Shown one piece after another: positions 1 to 4,990 of a stretch of DNA of 5,724 nucleotides (the first letter of the stretch is position 1; each line of letters starts with the position of its first letter). Source of the stretch: an uncultured Selenomonadaceae bacterium (lineage in GTDB: Bacteria; Bacillota; Negativicutes; Selenomonadales; Selenomonadaceae); contig CAJOQC010000067.1 of assembly GCA_905236785.1 (NCBI GenBank), positions 1 to 5,724 of the forward strand, written 5' to 3'. The notes beneath the pieces are model-generated. The model was not told the DNA's origin and searched no databases. It was given only the letters and a program-made list of their open reading frames with translations. A program made the translations under genes and the position numbers.

Positions 1-24
1 AGAAAGAGAAAAAGAAAAGAAGAC

Positions 25-41
25 TTTTTAGAATATCTAAA
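25..41 (-). terminator. Weak AU-rich hairpin after rplL
   Basis: Immediately after the rplL stop, TTTAGA and TCTAAA (27-32 and 36-41) form a perfect 6-bp stem with a 3-base loop. On the minus strand it is followed by a pyrimidine-rich tract (bases 24 to 1, mostly T and C). The stem is all A:U except one G:C pair, so as a terminator it would be weak. It may reduce read-through into a downstream gene or protect the mRNA 3' end. The window ends before the next gene, so the role is a guess. Confidence 0.3.
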
Positions 42-416
42 TTATTTAATCTCAACAGTTGCGCCGGCTTCTTCGAGTTTCGCTTTCAAGGCATCGGCGT
101 CGGCTTTGGAGATTTTTTCTTTCACAGGGGCGGGCGCGCCGTCAACCAAGGCTTTGGCTTCTTTGAGGCCGAGGCCGGTGAGGTCTTTCACCACTTTGAT
201 GACGTTAATCTTCTTGTCGCCGGCAGAAGCCAAGATTACGTCAAACTCGGTCTTCTCTTCGCCGGCAGCATCGCCGCCGCCGGCAGCGGGAGCGGCAGCC
301 ACAGCCACGGGAGCCGCAGCCGATACGCCGAATTTCTCTTCCATAGCTTTCACGAGTTCGGAAAGTTCAAGGACAGTCATGCCCTCAATAGCTTGCATAA
401 TTTCTTCTTTAGTCAT
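42..416 (-). CDS. rplL: 50S ribosomal protein L7/L12
   Basis: The protein is 124 residues, the normal family length. It forms the flexible dimers of the ribosomal stalk that recruit and stimulate the GTPase translation factors. Three parts can be seen: an N-terminal dimerisation and L10-binding segment (about residues 1-32, with [15 protein letters not shown]), an Ala/Gly-rich hinge (about 33-53), and the globular C-terminal domain (about 54-124) with the conserved KTEFDVIL start, [20 protein letters not shown] and a final TVEIK. The ATG at 416 is chosen because GGAGG (425-429) lies 8 bases upstream. A TTG at 431 would overlap that ribosome-binding site and add five residues with no family support. 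It follows rplJ after 81 bp and ends the cluster seen here. It is presumably co-transcribed with rplJ, and rpoB would be expected further downstream. Identification is certain from sequence and neighbours. Confidence 0.98.
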   Translation of the reverse strand: MTKEEIMQAIEGMTVLELSELVKAMEEKFGVSAAAPVAVAAAPAAGGGDAAGEEKTEFDVILASAGDKKINVIKVVKDLTGLGLKEAKALVDGAPAPVKEKISKADADALKAKLEEAGATVEIK

Positions 417-468
417 TATATATACCTCCAAAATAAGTTGATTTACAAATTAAAAATGTCTTAATAAA

Positions 469-490
469 GGCGCACAAATAAACTTGCGCC
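469..490 (-). terminator. GC-rich hairpin between rplJ and rplL
   Basis: Just after the rplJ stop codon, GGCGCA (485-490 read on minus) pairs perfectly with TGCGCC (469-474) around a 10-base loop. A broken U-rich tail follows (TTTATT, then ATTTTTAATTT). This resembles a partial intrinsic terminator or a processing or stability hairpin between the L10 and L7/L12 genes. Since rplL must still be expressed, and at several times the level of rplJ, complete termination is unlikely. Confidence 0.45.
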
Positions 491-497
491 GCATAAA

Positions 498-1049
498 TTA
501 CGCCGACGCTTTTTGGTCGCGAACCGCCGCAAACACGCAGACGGCCTGGCGAATAATGCCCTGCATAACGCCCACGGTGTTGGCGATAGGCGCGTTCATG
601 CTGCCAAGAAGTTTGGCGATGAGGACTTCGCGGCTCGGCAAAGAAGCAAGAGCCTTAACTTCCTTCGCGTCGATGACTTTGCCCTCGACTGCGCCCACCT
701 TAACGGTCAAAATCCCCGGGTCTTCAAGTTTGTTCTTTTTGATAAACCCGCAAATAATCTTGGCGGGAGCAACGGCATCCTCGGTGGAAAACGCCAGCGC
801 GGTTGTGCCTTCAAGGTGTTCGTTGAAACCTTCAAGCTCCGCCTCTTTGGCGGCCAAACGGAGCATGGTGTTTTTCACCACTTTGTAGGTGATGCCCTCG
901 GCGCGAAGTTCGCGGCGAAGTTTGGTGTCCGTGGCCACGTTCAGTTTGTCGTAGCTCGTAAGCACAATGCCCTTGGCGGATTTAAGCTCCTCGGCGAGAT
1001 TTTTCACCAATTCGCGTTTCTTATCGGTAACCTTCGATGTTACTGCCAA
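498..1049 (-). CDS. rplJ: 50S ribosomal protein L10 (TTG start)
   Basis: L10 is the stalk base. Its N-terminal domain binds 23S rRNA next to L11, and its long C-terminal helix carries the L7/L12 dimers. The 183-residue product shows the family block TKLRRELRAEGITYKVVKNTMLRLA (about residues 42-66) and a hydrophobic C-terminal helix ending FAAVRDQKASA. It is longer than the E. coli and B. subtilis proteins (about 165); by eye the extra length is mainly near the start of the C-terminal helix. The usual YRGLTVAQ-like stretch reads SYDKLNVA. The start is TTG at 1049: GGAGG (1058-1062) stands 8 bases upstream, there is no ATG at a suitable distance, and MAVTSKV fits the family N-terminus. Free L10-L12 complex probably controls this gene through the leader at 1078-1184. 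rplA lies 162 bp upstream and rplL 81 bp downstream. Confidence 0.97.
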   Translation of the reverse strand: MAVTSKVTDKKRELVKNLAEELKSAKGIVLTSYDKLNVATDTKLRRELRAEGITYKVVKNTMLRLAAKEAELEGFNEHLEGTTALAFSTEDAVAPAKIICGFIKKNKLEDPGILTVKVGAVEGKVIDAKEVKALASLPSREVLIAKLLGSMNAPIANTVGVMQGIIRQAVCVFAAVRDQKASA

Positions 1050-1057
1050 TTATGTTT

Positions 1058-1062
1058 CCTCC
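1058..1062 (-). promoter_or_regulatory. Ribosome-binding site deciding the TTG start of rplJ
   Basis: The minus strand reads AAAGGAGG here, a nearly full complement of the 16S rRNA 3' end, with 8 bases to the TTG at 1047-1049. No ATG or GTG lies at a usable distance in frame, so the strong site is what supports TTG initiation. Confidence 0.8.
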
Positions 1063-1077
1063 TTTCCCGTTTTTTTG

Positions 1078-1132
1078 AATAAACAAACCTCCGACTACAG
1101 GCTGTCGGAGGGATATATCACGCTCCGACCTC
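1078..1132 (-). terminator. rplJL attenuator: terminator and competing antiterminator
   Basis: Three segments follow one another on the minus strand: A = GTCGGAG (1123-1129), B = CCTCCGAC (1104-1111) and C = GTCGGAGG (1088-1095). B pairs perfectly with C (8 bp, 8-base loop), and TTTGTTTATT follows, which gives an intrinsic terminator just before the rplJ ribosome-binding site. B can instead pair with A (7 bp), forming an antiterminator. A overlaps the GGTC strand that closes the L10-binding structure, so L10 binding would free B to make the terminator. A mechanism of this kind is known for rplJL in Bacillus subtilis; its operation here is inferred from the pairing. Confidence 0.8.
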
Positions 1133-1184
1133 GGCAGGCGGAAAACCGTTAGATGCCCACGGGGCAAACCTGCTGTCTGCGGTC
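1127..1184 (-). promoter_or_regulatory. Ribosomal protein L10 leader (L10-L12 binding structure)
   Basis: In the rplA-rplJ gap the minus strand carries the conserved L10-leader signature: GACCGCAGACAGCAGG, a central hairpin, then CCTGCCGAGGTC. The closing stem pairs GACC (1181-1184) with GGTC (1127-1130). The next stem pairs GCAGG (1169-1173) with CCTGC (1134-1138). Between them GCCC and GGGC (1155-1165) form a small hairpin with loop CGT. The conserved AGACAGCAGG and CCTGCCGAGGT strands match the kink-turn-like element known to bind the L10-L12 complex ahead of rplJL in many bacteria. Excess L10-L12 is expected to bind here and repress its own operon. Confidence 0.9.
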
Positions 1185-1211
1185 TATTATGGGAGGTTGT
1201 ATTCTGTTTTA

Positions 1212-1895
1212 TTAGGAGAGAGCCACGGGAACGGGCGGGCTCATGGTGGCCGCCAACGTTATCGAACGCATATACTGACCTTTGGCCGCCGCAGGGCGAA
1301 CACGGTTCAGCGTGTCGATAAGCACCTTGTAGTTCTCTTTCAATTTTTCGGCAGGGAAACTTGCCTTGCCGATGGGGCAATGTACGTTGCCGCCCTTGTC
1401 GGTGCGGTACTCGACTTTACCCGCTTTAATCTCGGCGATTGCCTTGTTTACGTCCATGGTAACCGTGCCGAGCTTGGGGTTCGGCATAAGGCCGCGTGGG
1501 CCTAAGATTTTACCCAAACGCCCCACAACGCCCATCATGTCCGGGGTTGCCACCGCCACGTCAAAATCGAGCCAGCCGCCCTGAATTTTCGTGACGATTT
1601 CATCCGACCCCACAAAATCTGCGCCGGCGTCTTCGGCTTCCTTCACCTTTTCGCCCTTGGCAAAGACCAAAACCCGCTTGGTTTTGCCCGTGCCATGGGG
1701 GAGGACAACCGCGCCGCGCACCTGTTGGTCGGCATACTTGGGGTCTACGCCCAATTTTACGTGCAATTCGATAGTTTCGTCAAATTTGCCGAAAGCAACT
1801 TTTTTTACAAGCTCCACTGCCTCGTCTACGGCGTAGAGTTTGTCCGCTTCAATGAGCTTTTCGGCTTCGCGGTATTTTTTGCCATGTTTGGCCAT
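1212..1895 (-). CDS. rplA: 50S ribosomal protein L1
   Basis: L1 binds helices 76-78 of 23S rRNA and forms the mobile L1 stalk that helps deacylated tRNA leave the E site. At 227 residues it has normal length. Family signatures include the N-terminal [33 protein letters not shown] (about residues 60-81), the [22 protein letters not shown] block (about 126-147) and the [14 protein letters not shown] stretch. The C-terminal tail, ending in PPVPVALS, is less typical than the rest. AAAGGAG stands just upstream of the ATG at 1895. The gene lies 111 bp after rplK, a wider gap than elsewhere in the cluster, and that gap contains a possible promoter. In other bacteria free L1 represses the rplKA mRNA; I could not pick out a convincing L1 mimic site here. 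Confidence 0.98.
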   Translation of the reverse strand: MAKHGKKYREAEKLIEADKLYAVDEAVELVKKVAFGKFDETIELHVKLGVDPKYADQQVRGAVVLPHGTGKTKRVLVFAKGEKVKEAEDAGADFVGSDEIVTKIQGGWLDFDVAVATPDMMGVVGRLGKILGPRGLMPNPKLGTVTMDVNKAIAEIKAGKVEYRTDKGGNVHCPIGKASFPAEKLKENYKVLIDTLNRVRPAAAKGQYMRSITLAATMSPPVPVALS

Positions 1896-1939
1896 GATAA
1901 AAACTCCTTTGTGGTCAAACGAAGAACATATCTTCTTCC

Positions 1940-1968
1940 ACTATACTTAATAAAGTCGTATTCAACAA
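1940..1968 (-). promoter_or_regulatory. Possible internal promoter ahead of rplA
   Basis: In the rplK-rplA gap the minus strand reads TTGTTG (1963-1968), 17 bp, TATAGT (1940-1945), a fair match to a housekeeping sigma-factor promoter. Small inverted repeats sit on either side: ACAAC/GTTGT around 1965-1978, and GAAGAA/TTCTTC at 1921-1938. The AT-rich background makes chance matches likely, so this is a candidate only. Confidence 0.35.
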
Positions 1969-2006
1969 CTCGTGTTGTCCTTGGCTTTGTAAATGATTGT
2001 TAAAAA

Positions 2007-2432
2007 TCAATCTACGACGTCGATGCCCATGCTACGGGCTGTGCCTGCGATGATGCGCTCGGCGGCCTCCACAGAAGCGGCGTTTAAGTCCGGCATTTTG
2101 GTTTCGGCTATTTCCCGAACCTTGGCGCGGGGGACTTTGGCCACTTTCTTCTTGTTGGGTTCGCCGGAGGCTTTGTCAATTCCGGCGGCCTTTTTGAGAA
2201 GCACTGCCGCAGGCGGCGTTTTTGTGATAAAGGTAAAGGAACGATCCTCAAAAACCGTTATTTCCACCGGGATTATAAGCCCCGCTTGAGCGGCCGTGCG
2301 TTCGTTAAATTCCTTTACAAAGGCCATGATGTTTACGCCCGCTTGACCCAAGGCAGGGCCTACGGGAGGCGCGGGGGTGGCTTTGCCCGCCGGCACCTGA
2401 AGTTTTACCATTTTCGCGACTTTTTTTGCCAT
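2007..2432 (-). CDS. rplK: 50S ribosomal protein L11
   Basis: L11 binds the GTPase-associated region of 23S rRNA, together with L10, and takes part in factor-dependent GTP hydrolysis and in sensing uncharged tRNA by RelA-type enzymes. The protein has exactly the usual 141 residues. The N-terminal domain contains the conserved proline-rich segment [25 protein letters not shown] (about residues 14-38), and the RNA-binding C-terminal domain carries the [13 protein letters not shown] block, [20 protein letters not shown] and the terminal RSMGIDV. A full-strength ribosome-binding site, AAGGAGGTGA, precedes the ATG at 2432 and overlaps the nusG stop codon (2445-2447). This arrangement implies translational coupling to nusG. 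Nothing about the protein is unusual. Confidence 0.99.
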   Translation of the reverse strand: MAKKVAKMVKLQVPAGKATPAPPVGPALGQAGVNIMAFVKEFNERTAAQAGLIIPVEITVFEDRSFTFITKTPPAAVLLKKAAGIDKASGEPNKKKVAKVPRAKVREIAETKMPDLNAASVEAAERIIAGTARSMGIDVVD

Positions 2433-2444
2433 GTTCTCACCTCC

Positions 2445-2981
2445 TTAAAGTGGTTTAACGGCTGCGTAATTTAGGTCAAGGTTCGTGCCGTCGGCAAGTT
2501 TCACCTTTAAGCGGGATTGTTCGTCGTCGATTTCCTCAACTTCCCCTTCCTTGTCCTTAAACCAACCGTCAATCACGACCACGCGGCTGCCTACTTCAAA
2601 ACGGCGGCGGGTGCGCCTAAAGGGTTCGCCGCAAGCCTCAAGTATCCTTTTGGCCTCGGCATCGTCCAAGGGGACAGGGTCTTTTTCCGTACCCACAAAG
2701 CCCGTCACGCCTTGAGTGTTCCTCACGACGTACCAAGAGCGGTTGTTGACAATCATATCAACCAAAACGTAGCCGGGGAAAACCTTCCTTTTTACGATGC
2801 GTTCCTTGCCGTCCTTTAGTTCCACTTCGTCCTCTAAGGGGACAACCACGTTAAATATTTCGTTTTGCAGACCTTGGCTTTCGATTTTCTTCTCAAGGTT
2901 CATTTTCACCTTGTTTTCGTAGCCGGAATAGGTGTGGATAACGTACCACGCCCGATCCGGCACGCGTTCGCGAGTTTCCAT
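2445..2981 (-). CDS. nusG: Transcription termination/antitermination factor NusG
   Basis: NusG binds RNA polymerase through its N-terminal NGN domain, and its KOW domain links polymerase to Rho or to the ribosome. The product is 178 residues. The NGN domain (about 10-115) shows AWYVIHTYSGYENKVKMNLEKK, KRKVFPGYVLVDM and WYVVRNTQGVTGFVG. An unusually basic linker, RRTRRR (122-127), leads into the KOW domain, which has GSRVVVIDGWFKDKEGEVEEID (131-152). The C-terminus is atypical: the usual FGRxTPVEL segment is replaced by a shorter LADGTNLDLNYAAVKPL (162-178). The ATG at 2981 follows AGGTGA, which includes the last codons and stop of secE (2986-2988), so the two genes are tightly coupled. rplK follows, with its ribosome-binding site over the nusG stop. 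Confidence 0.98.
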   Translation of the reverse strand: METRERVPDRAWYVIHTYSGYENKVKMNLEKKIESQGLQNEIFNVVVPLEDEVELKDGKERIVKRKVFPGYVLVDMIVNNRSWYVVRNTQGVTGFVGTEKDPVPLDDAEAKRILEACGEPFRRTRRRFEVGSRVVVIDGWFKDKEGEVEEIDDEQSRLKVKLADGTNLDLNYAAVKPL

Positions 2982-2985
2982 TTCG

Positions 2986-3174
2986 TCACCTCAATATAAG
3001 ATGAAAAAGCCTTGCAAAGAAGGTGTCGCAAATCCAGATAAGCACACAGACAAGGGCGACAGCCACGCCCACAACGCCCGTATAACGGACAAGCTCCGCT
3101 TTTGTGGACCACGCGACTTTCTTCATTTCGGCAACCGTTTCGTCCCAAAAACGTTTTAGCCGCCACTCTTTCAT
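2986..3174 (-). CDS. secE: Preprotein translocase subunit SecE
   Basis: SecE clamps the SecY channel in the inner membrane and is essential for Sec-dependent export. The 62-residue product is the short, single-helix form typical of Gram-positive and many other bacteria. An amphipathic N-terminal segment contains the family motif as EMKKVAWSTKAEL (16-28; the proline common after Trp is Ser here). One membrane helix follows (about residues 33-50, GVVGVAVALVCVLIWICD). I chose the ATG at 3174 because GGTGAT lies just upstream and the product then begins like other SecE proteins. A GTG at 3207 overlapping the rpmG stop would add 11 residues and remains a possible start. The gene lies 29 bp after rpmG and 4 bp before nusG. 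Confidence 0.95.
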   Translation of the reverse strand: MKEWRLKRFWDETVAEMKKVAWSTKAELVRYTGVVGVAVALVCVLIWICDTFFARLFHLILR

Positions 3175-3203
3175 TGTATCACCCTTTGCCACAAGCTCTC
3201 CGC

Positions 3204-3353
3204 TCACTTTGTTTCCTTGTGGAGCGTATGTTTTTTGCAGAATTTGCAGTATTTCTTAAACTCCAGACGATCCGGATCGTTTTTCTTGTTTTTGTTCGTC
3301 TGGTAATTGCGGCTCTTGCACTCCGTGCAGGCGAGCGTTACCGCATTACGCAT
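3204..3353 (-). CDS. rpmG: 50S ribosomal protein L33 (zinc-binding form)
   Basis: This small ribosomal protein of 49 residues reads [12 protein letters not shown] from its start and ends HTLHKETK. Two CxxC pairs, C9/C12 and C36/C39, form the zinc ribbon, so this is the zinc-containing version of L33. Many bacteria keep a second, zinc-free copy for zinc limitation; none is visible here. The central [20 protein letters not shown] stretch is strongly conserved in the family. GAGGTG lies 6 bases before the ATG at 3353. It is the first gene of the cluster, about 60 bases downstream of the predicted transcription start, and its stop (3204-3206) precedes secE. rpmG-secE-nusG is a classic order. Confidence 0.97.
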   Translation of the reverse strand: MRNAVTLACTECKSRNYQTNKNKKNDPDRLEFKKYCKFCKKHTLHKETK

Positions 3354-3385
3354 ATTAAGCACCTCGTTTCAATACATCAAAACAA

Positions 3386-3402
3386 GGAACGGCGCACGTT
3401 CC
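3386..3402 (-). promoter_or_regulatory. Hairpin in the 5' leader of the rpmG operon
   Basis: GGAACG and CGTTCC (3386-3391 and 3397-3402) form a perfect 6-bp stem with a 5-base loop, TGCGC on the minus strand. It lies between the predicted transcription start (about 3414) and the rpmG ribosome-binding site. On the minus strand it is followed by TTGTTTTGATG. It could be an mRNA-stabilising or weak attenuating hairpin; I recognise no known leader family. Confidence 0.35.
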
Positions 3403-3419
3403 CAAAATGTCACCATATC

Positions 3420-3448
3420 AATCTACCACAGAAAAATAGCCCTGTCAA
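3420..3448 (-). promoter_or_regulatory. Main promoter of the rpmG-secE-nusG-rplKAJL cluster
   Basis: The minus strand has a perfect -35 box TTGACA (3443-3448), a 17-bp spacer, and a -10 box TAGATT (3420-3425) preceded by TGG, which fits an extended -10. Transcription should begin near 3413-3414, giving a leader of about 60 bases before rpmG. Strength and position fit a ribosomal-protein operon. The -35 box lies within the arm of the adjacent hairpin. Confidence 0.88.
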
Positions 3449-3471
3449 GGGAAAAACGCCCGTTGACAGGG
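3440..3471. terminator. Bidirectional hairpin between clpX-like gene and rpmG
   Basis: CCCTGTCAA (3440-3448) and TTGACAGGG (3463-3471) are perfect 9-bp inverted repeats. The stem extends by three more G:C pairs past one bulged base, leaving a 7-base loop. On the minus strand it is followed by GCTATTTTTCT, on the plus strand by TTCTTTTAT, so it looks like an intrinsic terminator in both directions. On the minus strand it would stop transcripts from the clpX-like gene before the rpmG promoter, whose -35 box it shares. Confidence 0.7.
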
Positions 3472-3525
3472 TTCTTTTATGCGGCTTTTTATACTGCGCC
3501 TCAACTAAAACCTAATAACGGCAAC

Positions 3526-3665
3526 CTCTAAAAACTCCCTCCGTCAGCCCTGCGGGCTACCGCCTTCCTATTTGAGTGAGGCTAAAAAAAGCCCTCCTCC
3601 TCTTGGATGAGTGTGTCGGCGCGGCCCACGGAAGTAGGTATAAAAGCGAGTTTTTAGAGATACCC
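3526..3665 (-). repeat. Dispersed hairpin repeat, copy 1 (decayed), with terminal inverted repeats
   Basis: Read on the minus strand, this segment matches the plus-strand sequence at 5608-5724. The first 29 bases agree at 27 positions, the GAGGAGGGC-plus-T-tract-plus-GCCTC core is nearly identical, and both contain AGCCCGCAGGGCT. The ends are perfect 12-bp inverted repeats, CTCTAAAAACTC at 3526-3537 and its complement at 3648-3659, which suggests a non-autonomous, MITE-like element of about 134 bp. Similarity to copy 2 runs a further 6 bases to 3665. I see no clear target-site duplication. Internal hairpins that are perfect in copy 2 contain mismatches here, except AGCCC/GGGCT. The T7 tract on the minus strand (3584-3590) may help end transcription of the clpX-like gene. 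Confidence 0.75.
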
Positions 3666-3686
3666 ATAATTTTAGCTAAAGCAGTA

Positions 3687-4979
3687 TCATCTATTTTCAA
3701 TGGTGGGTTTTTCGCCCTTTTCGATGCAAGCGGCGGTGACGATTACCCGGCGCGGTTCGTTGCTTTTGGGTATGTCGAACATCACGTCTAACATGGTGTC
3801 CTCGATTATCCCCTTTAGACTTCTTGCGCCGGTTTTTCGTTCTATCGCCCGTTTGGCCACGGCGCGCAGGGCTTCTTCTTCAAAGACAAGCTCCACGTTG
3901 TCCATTTCAAGGAGTTTTTTGTACTGCCGCACCGGCGCGTTCTTAGGCTCGGTGAGGATTTTAAGAAGAGCGTCTTCGTCAAGCTCGTGCAACGTGCAAA
4001 TTACGGGCAAGCGGCCGATTATTTCGGGGATTATGCCGTATTCCATAAGATCTTCCGGGCGTACTTTGTCGATTACGTCGTTAAATTTGTCCCGTTCGTC
4101 CTTAGACAGGGTCATAGCCCCAAAGCCAATGTTCGAGTCGTCCTCGTGAATCCGCTTGGCGATTATTTTGTCAATGCCCACAAAAGCGCCGCCCACGATA
4201 AAGAGTACGTTTTTCGTATCAACCTTAATTGTCGGGGCTTCCGGGTGTTTTCTTTGCCCTCTTGCGGCAAACTCCACCAAACTGCCCTCAAGCATTTTAA
4301 GGAGGGACTGTTGCACCCCTTCATGCCCCGGGTCGGCGGTTATGGAGTTGTTTGCGCCGCTTTTTCTGGCTATCTTGTCAAATTCGTCAAGGTAAATTAT
4401 GCCCCGTTCCGCTTTGGCAATGTCCTTGTCGGCGGCGTAATACAAATTTCGCACCGCCACCTCCACGTCGCTGCCAACAAAACCCGCCTCCGTGAGGCTT
4501 GAGGCGTCCGTCACTGCGAAGGGAATGCCCAAGAGCCGCGACAAATGCTGGAGCATGGCCGTTTTGCCGCACCCGGATGGGCCAAGCATTATGACGTTGG
4601 ACTTTTCGATGTCGTCCCCGTCTTTGCCGTCGTGTTCCATAGCGTATTTCATGCGTTTATAATGGTTATAAACCGCCACGGATATGATTTTTTTCGCCCG
4701 TTCCTGCTCAATTATGTATTCGTCAAGATATTTTTTTATTAAATGGGGCTTATTTTCGTGCAAAATGCTGTCAACGTCTAAATTAACGGGCAATTCGGCG
4801 TTATTCTTTTCCCCCATTTCATAGGTTTCGATGACCTCATAAGTCCTTTTGATGCAGTCCTTGCAGATGCCCACGCTGCCGTTTGGGTCAATCAAAATAG
4901 GCACGTCGAAACGGTCGTGAACCGCAATGTTGCGATTGCACAAAAAACAATATACTTCGCCCTTGTTCTTTTTTGCCAT
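3687..4979 (-). CDS. clpX: ClpX-family AAA+ protein unfoldase, divergent
   Basis: ClpX hexamers use ATP to unfold tagged proteins and feed them to the ClpP peptidase. This 430-residue protein keeps an N-terminal zinc finger (C11/C14 and C39/C42), Walker A GPSGCGKT (133-140), pore-1 loop GFVG (166-169, usually GYVG), Walker B IIYLDE (194-199), the RKH motif (243-245), the ClpP-docking IGF loop (284-286), the arginine finger in GRLP (R323) and sensor-2 GAR (384-386). ATPase activity and ClpP docking therefore look intact. Two parts differ. The zinc finger has 24 residues between its Cys pairs instead of about 18. The pore-2 loop, normally close to SITRDVSGEGVQQ, reads SITADPGHEGVQQ (212-224), without the arginine. 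Neither tig nor clpP is adjacent, so this may be a paralogue rather than the housekeeping ClpX. AAGGAG precedes the ATG and touches the stop of the upstream gene, 11 bp away. Confidence 0.88.
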   Translation of the reverse strand: MAKKNKGEVYCFLCNRNIAVHDRFDVPILIDPNGSVGICKDCIKRTYEVIETYEMGEKNNAELPVNLDVDSILHENKPHLIKKYLDEYIIEQERAKKIISVAVYNHYKRMKYAMEHDGKDGDDIEKSNVIMLGPSGCGKTAMLQHLSRLLGIPFAVTDASSLTEAGFVGSDVEVAVRNLYYAADKDIAKAERGIIYLDEFDKIARKSGANNSITADPGHEGVQQSLLKMLEGSLVEFAARGQRKHPEAPTIKVDTKNVLFIVGGAFVGIDKIIAKRIHEDDSNIGFGAMTLSKDERDKFNDVIDKVRPEDLMEYGIIPEIIGRLPVICTLHELDEDALLKILTEPKNAPVRQYKKLLEMDNVELVFEEEALRAVAKRAIERKTGARSLKGIIEDTMLDVMFDIPKSNEPRRVIVTAACIEKGEKPTIENR

Positions 4980-4990
4980 GCGCCCTCTCC

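Larger units (their letters stand above)
3354..3686. other. Intergenic region between the clpX-like gene and rpmG
   Basis: This 333-bp stretch has no credible gene. From the clpX-like side it holds a 10-bp palindrome TTTAGCTAAA (3671-3680), the decayed repeat copy (3526-3665), about 50 bp of featureless sequence (3472-3525), the hairpin and promoter (3420-3471) and the rpmG leader. Short plus-strand reading frames here lack ribosome-binding sites and family resemblance. Confidence 0.8.

Noticed and set aside
417..431. Upstream TTG start for rplL
   Set aside because: It overlaps the GGAGG that serves the ATG at 416, and the five added residues have no counterpart in the family.
1021..1380. 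A 119-codon minus-strand open frame overlapping the end of rplA and the L10 leader
   Set aside because: It runs out of frame across rplA and through the leader structures, has no ribosome-binding site and no family resemblance.
3175..3207. GTG start for secE overlapping the rpmG stop
   Set aside because: It gives an 11-residue extension not typical of SecE, and its ribosome-binding site would lie inside rpmG. The ATG at 3174 has GGTGAT just upstream. It is kept only as an alternative.
3463..3493. Plus-strand promoter starting from the second TTGACA
   Set aside because: The -35 box is perfect, but the -10 candidates are poor: TTTTAT at 18 bp, TTTATA at 19 bp and TATACT only at 21 bp. No plus-strand gene follows. 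The TTGACA is explained by the symmetry of the hairpin.
3671..3680. Palindrome TTTAGCTAAA after the clpX-like stop
   Set aside because: It is short, AT-rich and has no T-tract next to it. A chance palindrome is likely, so I did not list it as a terminator or operator.
3987..4502. Long plus-strand open frames opposite the clpX-like gene and the ribosomal genes
   Set aside because: They are antisense shadows of strongly conserved minus-strand genes, with composition typical of reversed coding sequence and no ribosome-binding sites.
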